A DNA stretch of 64,000 bases. Origin: Symbiodinium natans. Lineage: Eukaryota; Sar; Dinophyceae; Suessiales; Symbiodiniaceae. The DNA is taken from assembly GCA_905221605.1 (NCBI GenBank), contig CAJNDS010002175.1:64001-128000 (forward strand), written 5' to 3'. The notes below the pieces were generated by a model, which was not told the origin of the DNA, made no database searches, and was given only the letters and a program-made list of their open reading frames with translations. Numbering within the stretch: position 1 is the first letter of the stretch; every line of letters starts with the position of its first letter. Both the position numbers and the translations under genes were made by a program. Below are positions 11,121 through 22,559 of the stretch, in pieces.

Positions 11121-12740
11121 AGCGTTTAGGAGTGTCTGTAGGGTCTACCTAAACCCTAAACCCTAAACCCTAAACCCTAAACTGTAGGGCGACCCAGGCC
11201 CCCATGTTTTTCAAAAAAAAGCACGGCACGAACTTCCACGCATGCCACACCGAAACCCTGAGATTGGAGATTCCAAGGGTTTAGGGTTTGGGGTTTAGGG
11301 TTTAGGGTTTGGGGTTTAGGGCTTAGATTAGGGTTTGCTAAACGCAGCTGTGCACAGACTCTATGCATTCGACAACCATAGCCCGTCTCCCGACCAAGGG
11401 GAGTGGCCAAATTCGACCAAGAATCGAAATTATACTGCCTATCAGTGGAGTATCTCCATGAAGCATCAGCGGCGCGGATCAGCCAGGAGAGCTTGACGCA
11501 CCTGCGACTTTTGCACACCCTATAAGCCCTAAACCATAGACCCTAAATCCTACACATAAAAGATTGTCATTTCAGATTTTGCCTCAGCGACTAGGGGGTT
11601 GGATTGCAGGGGTTTAGGGTTGATAAGGTTTCCAGGGTTCAGGAATGTCTGCGGTTTGACGACGCCCTCAGAAGCCCCCACGCTGGAGATGTGGGGTGCT
11701 TCTGCCTATTAGGCAGGCTGGGGTCTAGAGGTTTGGGTCCTTTAGGGTTTAGGGTTTAGGGTTTAGGGTTTAGGGTTTAGGGTTTAGGGTTTAGGGTTTA
11801 GGGTTTAGGGTCATCTAGCTCAGCCAGGATCCAAACTCGAATGAATGAGGGGCGGGTAAGAGGAACAGACCCTGCGCCAGATTGCTTCAGACTTGGTACG
11901 CCTTTGGAGGGCAACTGATCCAAGCACCATATGAGTTGCTGGGTTTAGGTTAGGGTTTAGGGTTTAGGGTTTAGGGTTCAGGGTTCAGGGTTCAGGGTTC
12001 AGGGTTCAGGGTTCAGGGTTCAGGGTTTAGGGTTTAACGCTTAGGGTTTAGGACACCAGATATGGCCACAACGTGGGACTCCACCATCGCAGGCGTGCCG
12101 ATACATGCCATAGCTCTTGCTGATCTCGGGGCAGTGTTGGTCCGTCGCGAACCCTATAGAACCCTAAACTCCCTAAACCCCAAACTCTAAACCCTAAACT
12201 CCCTAAACCCTCAACTGTTTATTTCCCCTAAACCCTAAACCCTAAACACCTTGTTCAGGCCTCCTTGCTTACGCTGCTTACACATTCAATGCCTGCTGCT
12301 GTCAAAAGGCTCAGAGCCGTGACGCGCGAAGTCTTCTGCTGATCAATGTCAATGAACTCTTGTCTTCGTGCTGTTTAGGATTTAAGGTTCGGATTGAAAT
12401 ATAGAAGGCTTCATCAGCTGCGGAAATTTTCGGAAGAGTTTCGACTCCAAAACTTTCCGGAAGTTGAAGGACCGAGACGTCGAGCTACCCCGGGACAACT
12501 TTCTTAAACAAATAAGGCGCCTTGTAGAGCCGGGTTTAGGGTTTAGGGTTTAGGGTTTAGGGAATTGAGTATCTGTGACCACATATTTATGTGATGCATA
12601 GTCATGGGATGCGGCATGGTCGTGTTTAAGGTTTAAGGAAAACAACATCCTAAAACAAAATCACAAGCTAATCCGCAAAAATAGCCCTAAACCCGAAAAA
12701 AAAACTAAAGGTGAACCTTGAATCAATGGAAAAAACAATG

Positions 12741-12826
12741 TTGGGATGTTCCCCTTCTACTAACAGTTCTTGAAAGGACTATTTTACCCCCTATTGGGAC
12801 GGTTAGTATGAGGGGGAACATCCCAA
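12741..12826. mobile_element. MITE family F, copy 1
   Basis: Ends TTGGGATGTTCCCCTTCTA and GGGGGAACATCCCAA form an inverted repeat around a short core with ACTAACAGT and CCCCCTATTG. A copy with the same ends and core words is at 26934-27024. Confidence 0.85.
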
Positions 12827-13659
12827 CCCTAAAACCTTCCTAAACCCTGAACCCTGACCCAAAACCCAAAACCCAAAACCCAAAACCCAAAACCCTGAAC
12901 CCTAAACCCTAAACCCTAAACCCTAAACCCTAAACCCTAAACCCTAAACCCTAAACCCTCAAGACAAAAATAAATAGAAATTGTATGTGGTATCATTCTG
13001 AATTTCCGAGTCATTTGTCTAAACAGATGACAAGCTGAGTTTAAGTTCATCCAAAGTGCCTGGTGGTGTCATTCAGATTTTCCCGAGTATTGATCTAAAC
13101 AGCTGACGAGCCCAGTTTGAGTAGATTTCTTAAAAGCGTTTGTTTATCCCAAACGCAGCCCCAGCCCCAGCCTCAGCCGCCCCCCAACCCCCAGCCCCCT
13201 AACCAGCCCCCCCAGCCCCCAACCCAGCCCCCAGCCCCCAGCCTGCCTCCAGCCCCCCAGCCCCCAGCCCCTTCCAGAGGTGCCGCAAGCTCCCAAATGG
13301 CTTGGGAAAGGCAAAAAGCAAAACTTTCGGTCAAAACTGAGGGACCCAAACCCTATACAATTTCTATAAACCCTAAACCCTAAACCGTAAGCCCTAAGTA
13401 AGCCCTAAGCCCGAAGCCCTAAGCCCTAAGCCCGAAGCCCTAAGCCCTAAGCCCAAAACCCTAAACCCTAAACCAACCTCCCCACCTTCAAGTAAGGATC
13501 ACCCTGAATCCTAAGCACCCCAATTCAACAAGGCCCAACGTCGGTCCAAAGGTTCACTCAGGGGCACTGGAAATTTGCAGGACTCTCGGCCGAAGTAGGG
13601 GTGGCGATCTAGCATTTGCTTAAAGAACCCCCCCCCCCAAAAAAAAAAAACATACATAC

Positions 13660-13745
13660 ACATATATATATATATAATATAATATAATATAATATAATAT
13701 AATATAATAATCATCACAATATATATATATATATATATACATACA
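13660..13745. repeat. AT-rich microsatellite
   Basis: (TA)n, then (ATAAT)n, then (TA)n again, flanked by a C run and an A run at about 13630-13650. Confidence 0.9.
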
Positions 13746-13850
13746 TACGTATGTTTAACCAATCCTTGCGACACACGTGTCAATGTAACGGTGGGGAGGG
13801 GCGGCGTCACGACAATGCCCCGATGTTGACGCTGTCAGTGGCGGGCGTTT

Positions 13851-13967
13851 AGGGTTTAGGGTTTAGGGTTTAGGGTTTAGGGTTTAGGGTTTAGGGTTTA
13901 GGGTTTAGGGTTTAGGGTTTAGGGTTTAGGGTTTAGGGTTTAGGGTTTAGGGTTTAGGGTTTAGGGT
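13851..13967. repeat. TTTAGGG array
   Basis: About 17 perfect heptamers in the TTTAGGG orientation. It lies between two minus-strand exon-like pieces. Confidence 0.95.
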
Positions 13968-14180
13968 TGGCGCTCGAGCATCCACGCGCATCCCTGGGGC
14001 CCAATGATCATCGGTGAAGACCCAGAACAACCCTAAACCCTAAACCCTAAACCCTAAGCCCTAAGCCCTAAACCCTAAACCCCAACAACTGGCAGCTGAA
14101 GTCTTTATTCCCGAAGAAGCAAGTCTCCTGTCCGCAGCTTGCGAAGCTTGGGCTTGGCATTCTTAGGGTTTAGGGGGTAA

Positions 14181-14385
14181 TCTAGGGGCCTCAATAATTC
14201 GAACAGGGTTTAGGGTTTAGGGTTTAGGGTTTAGGGCTAGGGTTTAGGGTTTAGGGTTTAGGGTTTAGGGTTTAGGGTTTAAGGTTTAGGGTTTAGGCTT
14301 TAGGGTTTGGGGTTTAGGGGGCTCCTATAGTATGATTACAAGGGACCGTCAGAGAAGACGATTCGTAGCTGTTCCGATCCCTATG
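14181..14385. mobile_element. element family G, copy 1, with TTTAGGG array inside
   Basis: Left end TCTAGGGGCCTCAATAATTC and right part TATAGTATGATTACAAGGGACC match copies at 26097-26231 and 28126-28205. This copy carries about 100 bp of heptamers between the two parts; the 28126 copy has none. Confidence 0.75.
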
Positions 14386-15006
14386 TTACTCATCCGGTGG
14401 AGGATCGGCTCCAAGAGCCCCCGGCCTTCGATCGCAGGAATCTGCCTAGGGTTTAGGGTTTAGGGTTTAGGGTTTAGGGTTTAGGGTTTAGGGTTTAGGG
14501 TTTAGGGTTTAGGGTTTAGGGTTTAGGGTTTAGGGTTTAGGGTTTGAAACACGGAGTCCGTTCTGGAGAGAACGACTCCTGAATCCCCCAACTCGCTGGC
14601 CATGTGTGCTTGTGGCCCCTTCCAGCAGCACAACCAGCTGCTAGATGGCAGGCTCGCCTACATTGCCCCCTACACCCTGGCTCTAAAACCTCCGAAGCCC
14701 TACAGCCCTCGAGACACAGGAATCCTGGACTCTGTGACTTAAGACATCTACAACCACCTGCACCCCAATACTAAGCCTCCCAGCTGGCGATAAGCACCAA
14801 ACTACGCTGTCACGGGCTCAGGGGAACTCCACGGCGGACTTTCACAAACTCTACTCCACAACGAATCTTGTCGCTCAAGAAGCTTCCTCCAGGGCCCGAT
14901 CGCACAAGCTGTCGAGCTAAATGGGGGTTTAGGGTTTAGGCTCAGGGTGTAGGGCGTAGGGGCTTTAGGTTTCTGCCTTTCGGTTTGCGGTTCCGGATGA
15001 AGGGGT

Positions 15007-15279
15007 TTAGGCGTGCAATACTATTGTCCAGGGGTGTCGAACTCCAGGAGATTCAGACCCTTTCCTCCTCTTGGCATCATGATCGCGGTCGCAGTCATTC
15101 CATTCGTTGGAGCGGACGAATGGTTTCAGCAAGTGAGATAGCATCTGGACTGAGCTGCACGACACCCGCGCCAAGAAATCCGTGTCCAGTACCAGGCCAG
15201 GCCGTTCGCAAGCGACGGCATCCTGTTGTCCCGTTGCGATTGCCAAAGAAACACTCTGAAATTGAATGAGCCTCTTCAT
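15007..15279 (-). CDS. possible exon, unknown protein
   Basis: A 90-residue minus-strand frame with ordinary composition (for example VLDTDFLARVSCSSVQMLSH and KPFVRSNEWNDCDRDHD). An acceptor TTTCAG lies near 15262, so the upstream Met may not be the start. It is just beyond the last BTB-gene exon I can place and could belong to that gene or to the next. No domain recognised. Confidence 0.4.
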   Translation of the reverse strand: MKRLIQFQSVSLAIATGQQDAVACERPGLVLDTDFLARVSCSSVQMLSHLLKPFVRSNEWNDCDRDHDAKRRKGSESPGVRHPWTIVLHA

Positions 15280-15459
15280 GCCCCAGTGTACCTCGACCTA
15301 TGGGGAGGCCCGAAACCCTAAACCGTTGCCTAAACCCTATACCGTTAAGCCACTTGCCGCAAGCTTCAAAACCCGAAACCCGAAACCCTAAACCCTAAAC
15401 CCTAAACCCTAACCCTAAACCCTTATAAACCCTATACCCTATAAACCCTAAACCCCAAG

Positions 15460-17939
15460 CCCGAGGTCCAGAATCTTCAGCTTGAAGTTGGCGCAGCAGG
15501 GAGCCTGATCCGCAAACACCAGGAGGTCTGCGAGCACAATCGGCTTCTCGTTGCGCAGAAGCACTGGGTCGTCAAGGATGCCTGCAGATTGAGCCTAAAC
15601 CCTAAACCCTAAACCTTAAACCCTAAACCCTAAACGGCCCTAAACCCTAAACCCAAAAGCCAAAACCCTAATGAAGGAGTCCTGCAGATTCTTTAGGGTC
15701 GAAGAGATGGTACGGAGGTATACGTACTCCCAATCCTGATCGCCTGCTAACCTCCCCAAAAAAGTGGAACAGGTACAACCTACGAGTATCCCTTGTTTAG
15801 GGTTTAGGGTTTAGGGTTTAGGGTTTAGGGTTTAGGGTTTAGGGTTTAGGGTTTAGGGATTAAGGGCCCACCTCAGGGATAATATAACAGGCAGGACGCT
15901 GAGGATGCGCAGCATGCTCATTGCCACCAAATGGTGGATGAGGTACTTGTTGGCGAGCTGGAGCAAGGGCAGTAAGGTCTCGAGGGGGAGCCGATCACCC
16001 AGCTGCCCACCTAGGGTTTCGGGTTTAGGGTTTAGAGGTTAGGGTTTTGGGTTTAAGGCACCGAAAATTGTGGTCATATTTTTCTATACTACGATAATTC
16101 CTATAAGGCATATGAACAATGAACGTTTTTAGGGTTCATTTCGTCCCCAAGGCGCTGTGCAGGTAGCCCAAGAACAAGTCGAACGTCTCAGGGTTGCTGT
16201 CAACGATGCAGATGTCTGCTGAACGACCCTCTTGCCACTGCTCAAGTGCACGCTGGAAGTACTCATAGCGTGACAGCACGGAGTACAGGCACGAGCGCTT
16301 CGCGCCATCTGCGGGGAAAGTGAAGGTCACCAGCTTCTGGCTGCAATCCGCGACGAAGCTCGGAGGAATCCATGCCTGAGCTGATTGGAGAGGTCGAAGG
16401 GTCAGGGTATCACGTTCCGAGTCTAGGGTTTAGGGTTTAGGGTTTAGGGTTTAAGGTTCGGGGTTTAGGGTTTAGGGTTTAGGGTTTAGGGTTTAGGGTT
16501 CGGGGTTTAGGGTTTCGGGTTCGTCCCAAGCATTGAGCTCCTCCAGCAGCCCAGCTGCATGGTCTCTGGGGGTAATCTCCTCGTCACGCAAGTGGTAGAT
16601 GCGACCATCGTAGCCGAAGAATAGGTACCTTGGGGACCATCTGAACCCTAAAAATGGCATCATGTAACCCTAGACTACAATAACCCCCACTAAGGTCTAG
16701 AAATCTAACCACCCTAAACCCTAAACCCTAAACCTTAAACCCATAGAAATCTAACCTAAATCTAGGTTCCAAGTGTGGGCCCCTAATTGGAGCCCCTTTG
16801 CTCGAAACCCCTCGTACACTCTACATAATACGGGCCGGCGCTTCGATCCCTATAAACAAGGGTAAGGGACCATACTAAGGGCCCATGGTTCCAAACTTAA
16901 CGCTTAAACTCAACCCTGAACCTAAACCCTAAACCCTAAACCCTAAACCCTAAACCCTAAACCCTAAACCCTAAACCCTAAACCCAAAATCCAAAACCCA
17001 AAACCCAAAACCCAAAACCCAAACCCGAAACCCGAAACCCTAAGCCCTTGCAGGGTTCATCCGGCCCCCAAGGTACCCACCGTTCCGCCGGTTCAAGCGC
17101 ATCACGGAGGGCAACAGCTGCCAGCGCCCTCTGGCGAAGCCCGGGAGCGATGATTTGCAAGGATCCTCGGGTTTCTGTGAACATTCTTTTTAGGGCTTAG
17201 GGCTAGGGTTTAGGGTTTGGGGTTTGGGGTTTGGTGTTTCATCCTACAACACCCTTCTGTACCCTGAACCCCCCCCCCCCTCCCTCCATCTGCACCAGCA
17301 GCCATAACAGACCCAAACCAGGTCCTGCGGATCGTGCAAGGGCAGGGACGAGATTGACGTCAACGGCAGAGTGCCTTGGATGGCCCTTAAAACCCTCTGA
17401 AAGTATATTCCTACATCTGACCCTCTAAACCTAAAATGGGAAAATCAACAAAATCTTAAAGATTACCCTCTTAAACCTTTAGGAGAATCAAAAATGTCCA
17501 CAAAACCCTAGCTGGGTGCTGAGGTTTGCTCCAAACGGTGACCCGCTCATCTCGACCAAGAGCCACGGCTTCAGCGCAACGCCTGAATGAGTAGAGCAGT
17601 ATCGGGTTTAAGGGTTTCAGGTTATAGCCCTAAACCCTATAGGGTTATAGGCCTTTACGGGTTTAGGCGGTTTAGGGTTTAGGGTTCAGGGTTTAGGGTT
17701 TAGTGTCCATAAGTCTATAAGGGCTTAGGGTTTGGGGTTTAGAGAGGTTTGCCAAGCAAGAAAAACACGAACTATCCCTAAACCCCAAACCCTAAAACTA
17801 TAGAACCCTAGAGCCCCAGAACCCTAGAACAGTAACACCCTAGAACCCTAAAACCCCAGAGACGAATCCGAACCAGGAGGCCATCGGGTGCGAAGATGAT
17901 CACCTGGTTCTCCTTGACACTTTTGTTTATCGGTTGCAT
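15460..17939 (-). CDS. BTB/POZ-domain protein, multi-exon
   Basis: Starts at ATG 17939 (MQPINKSVKENQVIIF). Exons, minus strand: 17939-about 17850; 17582-17513 (AEAVALGRDERVTVWS); 17385-about 17290; about 17173-17077 (RWQLLPSVMRLNRRNGG); 16628-about 16525 (YLFFGYDGRIYHLRDEE); 16375-16156 (VTFTFPADGAKRSCLYS, then ADICIVDSNPETFDLFLG, a BTB core); 16010-about 15880 (LPLETLLPLLQLANKYL); about 15756-15665 (DQDWEYVYLRTISSTLKNL); about 15598-15460 (KPIVLADLLVFADQAPCC). BTB domains make protein-protein contacts, often as ubiquitin-ligase adaptors; the later exons look like a BACK-type helical part. The order matches a dinoflagellate BTB family I know. Two introns are element-derived (16629-17076 and 16011-16155). 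The 3' end is not resolved. Confidence 0.75.
16045..16151. mobile_element. introner-like element family I, degenerate copy in BTB intron
   Basis: The right end GGGTTCATTTCGTCCCCAAG matches the family I terminus. The left end has decayed into heptamers. Reading the intron as GCGC-CTTGGGG..AACCCTAG joins the exons as YLHSGQLGDRLPLETLL, in frame, with a GC donor. Confidence 0.7.
16629..17072. mobile_element. introner element family I forming a BTB-gene intron
   Basis: Ends CTTGGGGACC.. (plus left) and ..CCCCCAAG (plus right) are inverted repeats. GTAC is duplicated exactly at 16625-16628 and 17073-17076. Taking the intron from the first GTAC (minus strand) to the terminal AG joins AAC GGT G|GG.. 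to give NRRNGGYLFFGYDGRIYHL, in frame. The interior holds CCCTAAA heptamers (about 16919-16984) and other sequence. Confidence 0.9.
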
Positions 17940-18075
17940 TGCTTTTGCGGGTTTAGGATTTAGGGGCTTAGGGGCTTGGGGGTTTATGGGTTTAGGGGGT
18001 TTAGGGGTTTAGGTTTTTGGGGGCAAGGGTTTGGGGGGTAGGGGTTAACGCTTTGTCGGGTTTGGGATTGGAGGG

Positions 18076-18167
18076 GTTCTCTAAATTACAGTCCCTTTCT
18101 GATTCCCTGGTATAGAGGTGCCGTGCTTTGTTTATAGGACCCCGAGAGGTACTCTAATTTAGAGAAC
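18076..18167. mobile_element. MITE family J
   Basis: A 92-bp element with ends GTTCTCTAAATTA and TAATTTAGAGAAC. A partial relative is near 27831 (GTTCTCTAAACTGCAGTCC). Confidence 0.8.
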
Positions 18168-18205
18168 TACCCATTTAGGGGTTTAGGGTGCCGGGTTCTG
18201 GGGAG

Positions 18206-18530
18206 TCTCCTTCGGCCCCACAGCCAACAGTCGCTCGGCTTCGTCGTCGTCAAAGTACCCATCCTCTTCCTCGGAGGGCTCGTCCTCCTCTTTCCCTTCA
18301 CCGTCTGCGCGCTCCTCAGCAACGCACCGTCACCCCTAGCCCTCGACCTTACAGAAACAGTAGGTTGAGCTTGAGGGATGAGGCAAACCCTAAACCCTCA
18401 ACACTAAACCCCAAACCACATTCAATGCTGGCCTTGTCTGCAAGCGCAACCTCTGCAGCAGTCTTTCGCTCCTTCTCCGTGCCAGGAAGGTCCATGAGCT
18501 TTCGCCACGCCACCTGGTAAGTCAAGAGCT
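18206..18530 (-). CDS. exons of an acidic protein
   Basis: Two minus-strand exons. The first (about 18530-18430) reads TYQVAWRKLMDLPGTEKER and then KTAAEVALADKASI. The second (18314-18206) reads ERADGEGKEEDEPSEEEDG then YFDDDEAERLLAVGPKETP. A GA-AG intron (GAATGTGG..GCTGAG) joins them in frame as ADKASIERADGEG. The acidic stretch suggests a disordered linker. They lie upstream of the BTB gene on the same strand, but I cannot tell whether they are a separate gene. No domain recognised. Confidence 0.55.
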
Positions 18531-18688
18531 CTGGGCTTAGGGTTTGCAGGGTTTCTAAAAAGCCATGCAAAGGCCCCTGCCAAGCCGTTACCCCTACAAT
18601 CAAGACCAGCAAGCCTCAACGGCTTAATCCACAACTCCCAGGTCTCAAGATTTGCAACTGGGGAGATGGGAGTTTAGACCCCTAAACC

Positions 18689-18890
18689 CTAAACCCTAAA
18701 GTCTTGCTGAGTGTTCGCTACCAACACTTGGGAGCCCGAAGCTGTCCGAGCTTCGCGAGCGACGTGAGAGCACTGAACGTGCAGCCTAGGTAAAGTTGGG
18801 GCTGCTGGACGCTCTAAGGCAAGGTAAGGCCCACACTGGCCGTCAAGACGGTCGAGCCTTTGAGCGTCATCAGTAAAGACCCGTAACCCA
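18689..18890 (-). CDS. possible exon, unknown protein
   Basis: The minus-strand frame reads FTDDAQRLDRLDGQCGPYLA and then LERPAAPTLPRLHVQCSHVA with ordinary composition. To its right (18900-19050) the sequence changes to a low-complexity tandem repeat. No family recognised. Confidence 0.4.
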
Positions 18891-18924
18891 AAACATTTTG
18901 CCGGTGCACCCTGCCCCCCCCCCC

Positions 18925-19222
18925 CCCACCTCCCAGACCATCCCAGACCATTTCTGATTCTTTTTTGGGCTTCTCCCAAACCACCCCAGACCATTTCTGA
19001 GTTTCTCCCCCCGGACCATTTCTGAGCCTTTTTGGGCTTCTCTCAGACCATTTCTGGGCCTGGCAAACGAGGATCGCAGACGAGGGATGCCAAACGCCTT
19101 CACATCAGCACGTCGGGACGCTGGCCCGGTCGCGGGGCAGCGGTGCCCCGGCGGTAACCCAATTTGTGAGACACATTCCAGACGCCTTCTGTGCCGGCAG
19201 ACGAGGGATGCCAAACGCCTTC
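18925..19222. repeat. minisatellite-like tandem words
   Basis: The phrase GACCATTTCTGA with TTTTTGGGCTTCTC recurs four to five times in 18935-19050. A separate direct repeat, CAGACGAGGGATGCCAAACG, occurs at 19077 and 19198. Confidence 0.8.
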
Positions 19223-19284
19223 AAACAAGCCCGTCCCGATTTTGATGATGAAGGGCTACCTCGGCGACCTTTCACAGCCTAGCT

Positions 19285-19430
19285 TTGGTCAAGGGAGGGC
19301 AGAAACACTATTGCGGTGTTTGGTACAACTTCATCTCTTTGCAGCCCTGCCCCCTCGAGGCTCAGATCGGGACAGTGCTGAAACAGTGTGCACAGGGGCA
19401 CTGCATGCCCCCACTGGAAAACACAAACCA
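19285..19430 (+). CDS. possible plus-strand exon
   Basis: The plus-strand frame gives KHYCGVWYNFISLQPCPLEA and then QIGTVLKQCAQGHCMPPLEN, with more cysteine and aromatic residues than expected from repeats. The overlapping frame from 19191 is also open, so frame choice is uncertain. It is on the strand opposite to the confident genes. Confidence 0.3.
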
Positions 19431-19449
19431 GACTTTAAAACTAAACCCT

Positions 19450-22100
19450 AAAAATATACATGCAGGGTGGCTTGGGGTGGGTTGACCGCCATGCGACGTT
19501 GCGAGCGACCCGGGCAGAGGGGCCGGTTAGATGAAATGAGGCGAGGCCCCGGAGCGCAGCGAGCAACCCAGAACGTACACACCCTACCCTGAACCCTGAA
19601 CCGCAGGTTTGGGAATGAGGGCTTAGAGCGAAGGGGCTGTGCAGGGTTAGGCCCCCTTCGAACCTAAACCCAAATGTGTTTAGTAACCCTTAGGGGTTAG
19701 GGCTTAGGGTTGCTGATGTTTTACACAAGAATAGGGCATGAATCATCTTAAGCCCTAAACCCTAAGCCCTAAACCCTAAATCTTAAATCATAAACCCTAA
19801 AGCCTAAACCCTAAACCCGAAACCCTAAACCCTAAACCCTAAACCCTAAACCCTAGACTCGAAGCCTCGACCCGCGTACGCTTTCAGTTCTACAGGGGAT
19901 TCTAGACTCCTAAACATGCAAAGTGTGCTCAGCTACGAAAATAAAAGCTGAGTGGCTTTGCTGGCCAGCTGGCGCGCTGTCATCGCGGTGGAAGGAGGTC
20001 TTGGCCACTCCACGTCCTTAACGGGTACCTCCAGGACTCTACGGACTCAGAGCTGTAAATTTGCAGGTTTTCGGGTGTTGAGGGGTTTGGGGTACAGGGT
20101 TGTTGCAAGTTTGGATCTGGGGTTTAGGGTTTCGGGGTTAGGGTTTAGGGCTACGGGCTGCACGGGTTGCACGGGTTTTAAGGGTTCAGGCTTGTGCGGG
20201 TTTATGCGGTTTAGATTTTTTCCTGGACAGGTGCCAGTACTTTGATGGAGCCCCGCAAGGTGCTTGAAACCCCAAACCTCAAACCCCAAACCCAATAAGC
20301 CCTAAGCGTTGGACCCTCTAAAGCTCTAACACATGGAAACACCCCGCAAAACCGGGGCTGCAAACCTTAGGCAACCACCCTCCCCCCCCACCCCACCCCT
20401 CACCCCCAGGTTGGTGTTTAGGGTTTCCCCGAATCCTTCATTGTGAACCCTCATTCCATAACTTAATAGTTCTTACAAGGGAGGGGGTAACTGTTAACAG
20501 ACATCAGGCCATGGAAATACACATCACCCCAATATGGACGCTCATGCAGAGAATTACACATCGTCATTCGAGAGAATGCACATCACAAAAAACGAAAGCA
20601 GTTTGGCATCAAATCCCGAAGGAGACGCCACTTTTTTGTTAATAAACCACTGATTTTTCGAAGTCCACCAAACCTCGTGGACACTGATGTTTCAGGCCAT
20701 GTTGACATCAATTAGGTATCCGCAACAGGGACCTTGTCAGGGTCAGGGCGTCCGGGTTGTCCCTGCGATGGAGAACCCCTTGTGCATTGCTAAAAATTTA
20801 ACTTGGATCATTGCCGGGCCCTGTTCCGAAGTGCCAAATCCCAATGTGGACTCCGATCAATGTGTATTTACACGGAGCGGTGCGAGTTAACCGTTAACCC
20901 CCCTTCCCAGTAGGGGGGAGGGGGATGTCCCCCAATCCCTTTTCGGGGGGACAACGAGCTAAACTTTACACCTTCTAAGTCCCCCCCCCAAAAAAAAAAC
21001 CAAAACCTCAAACCCCAAACCCTAACAACCCTAACCACCCCAACCCCAAACCCGATCCCCCCCGAAGCCTTAAGCCGAGAGACCTCCAAGAGCCAAAGGC
21101 TCTTCTTCGAAAGCCCCACGAAGCGACCGGAACCGCCGTGCGCCGACGGGAGCTCAACGATTTGCTTCTTGAAGTCCCTAAGAGGGTTTAGGGGGGGCTT
21201 TCGGGCTTTAAACAGTAAATAACCCTCAACTAAGTATGATCCTCTTAAACCCAACAAGGGAAATTTCTGAAGATTCACTAAAAATTTGATCCTCTTAAAC
21301 CCAAGAAGCAAAGCAAAAAGAATGTCACAAGCACCCGCCAAGGCTCTTGCACGCTTCCGGGCAAGTAAACTCCTCGGAGGCTTTAAGGTTTAGGGTTTAG
21401 GGCTTGGGGCTTCTAGGTTTTAGGGTTTAGGGTTGAGGGTTTATTAGGGGTTAGTTCGGCTCTGGGCGATGTTTGCACCATTCAAGTCGTCGGATGGAGC
21501 ATTTCGGAGCCCTCTGTGTGCCAAGGGATGGGTTTAGGGCCTAGGGTTTTACGGCTTCGGGCTTAGGGTTTAGGGTTTATACCCCAAACCCTCACCCTAC
21601 GCCTAAAACCCTACACTGCACAGGGGCAGATTGAGAAGTTGAGGCTGAACGGTTGAGGATTGCCTCTGTGTCGGAGGTCTTTTGTTTTTTCTCTGGGAGC
21701 ACTACAGTTGTCGGAGCGTTTGCTTGCAGGGTATTTAGGGGTTCTAGCGTTTACCTGTGACTCCCAAACCCTACAAAATAGTAGGTCATAACCCCCTAAA
21801 TAGAGGGCATCACCCCTAAAATCGTAGGTAAATGGAGCCCCAGGTAGGGTTTAGGGTTTAGATTTTGGTGGATAGCCTCTGAGGGCCCGGGGGGTGTAGT
21901 CTAAGGATGGAATCTAAAGCTGAAGTTTAGAGTGAAGGGCTCGGAACTGCGATGCACGGGCCTGCCATAGGGCCTAGCAAACCCCAATACCTAATCCTCA
22001 GCCTTTCACTCATACTGTCGCCACACTAGACCTCGCCTTAACCCCTGTTTGTCCATTCTCATCCTTACCGAAAAATTAAAGAAAAATATACAAAATCACA
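19450..22100. repeat. array and repeat region without clear genes
   Basis: Heptamers at about 19745-19860, 20100-20150, 20995-21050, 21380-21440 and 21560-21620. The word GATCCTCTTAAACCCAA is repeated at 21238 and 21288. A long inverted-repeat element is listed separately at 20474-20911. The open frames at 19952-20295 are heptamer translations. Confidence 0.5.
20474..20911. mobile_element. possible long TIR element (family O)
   Basis: The left end TTACAAGGGAGGGGGTAACTG with GTTAAC and the right end GTTAACCCCCCTTCCCAGTA are imperfect inverted repeats about 440 bp apart. The interior is heptamer-free, unlike its surroundings, and has a 67-codon plus-strand frame (20687-20890) of no known family. 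Confidence 0.55.
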
Positions 22101-22104
22101 AAAA

Positions 22105-22299
22105 TCAGTCTGAAATATATTTCATGATATTGCTCAAAATACGTAAAAATTGATCAACACGCTCTTCAAACCCTCTCCCAGATGACCTGTTTCCGAAGAC
22201 AGGGGGCGCCCTTTCATGGCATTTGGGCCCATCTATTTCGGGAAATGCCCCATATTCACCCAGAATAAAGATAGACGGGTAGCCACCGCTTCCGTCCAT
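22105..22299 (-). CDS. possible exon, unknown protein
   Basis: A minus-strand frame (GGYPSIFILGEYGAFPEIDG, then PKCHERAPPVFGNRSSGRG) in a heptamer-free patch. No domain. It may be an exon or a chance frame. Confidence 0.3.
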   Translation of the reverse strand: MDGSGGYPSIFILGEYGAFPEIDGPKCHERAPPVFGNRSSGRGFEERVDQFLRILSNIMKYISD

Positions 22300-22559
22300 T
22301 TTCGGGCAGCCTCTGTGCCAACTCCGCGCCTAAGGATGCATGGGCTGTGGCCATAGCGCTGCACCAGCAAGTAGAACCCGCACTCTGACGATTCCTGGGC
22401 TCAGGAAACCCATAAACCGTTAAACCCGGACCACAGCCTAAACCCTAAACCCTAGACAAGAGAAGCACAAGAGGCTGTGCAAATCCTAGACCCGAGGCCG
22501 GTGCTGATTCCAAGCCCGACGGCCTAAAACGTCAACCCTCATCCCGAACCCTGAAGCAT

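Larger units (their letters stand above)
11140..14980. repeat. array-rich region with isolated exon-like pieces
   Basis: TTTAGGG-type arrays occupy about 11155-11180, 11743-11813, 11954-12030 (with a TTCAGGG sub-run), 12534-12562, 12894-12959, 13851-13967, 14208-14312 and 14449-14545. Between them, short minus-strand readings have protein-like composition, for example ATDQHCPEISKSYGMYRHAC near 12067-12150 and FWVFTDDHWAPGMRV near 13975-14030. They may be exons of a gene that I cannot assemble. A proline/glutamine-rich plus-strand frame at 13117-13383 comes from a CCCCAG repeat and is not called. Confidence 0.5.
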
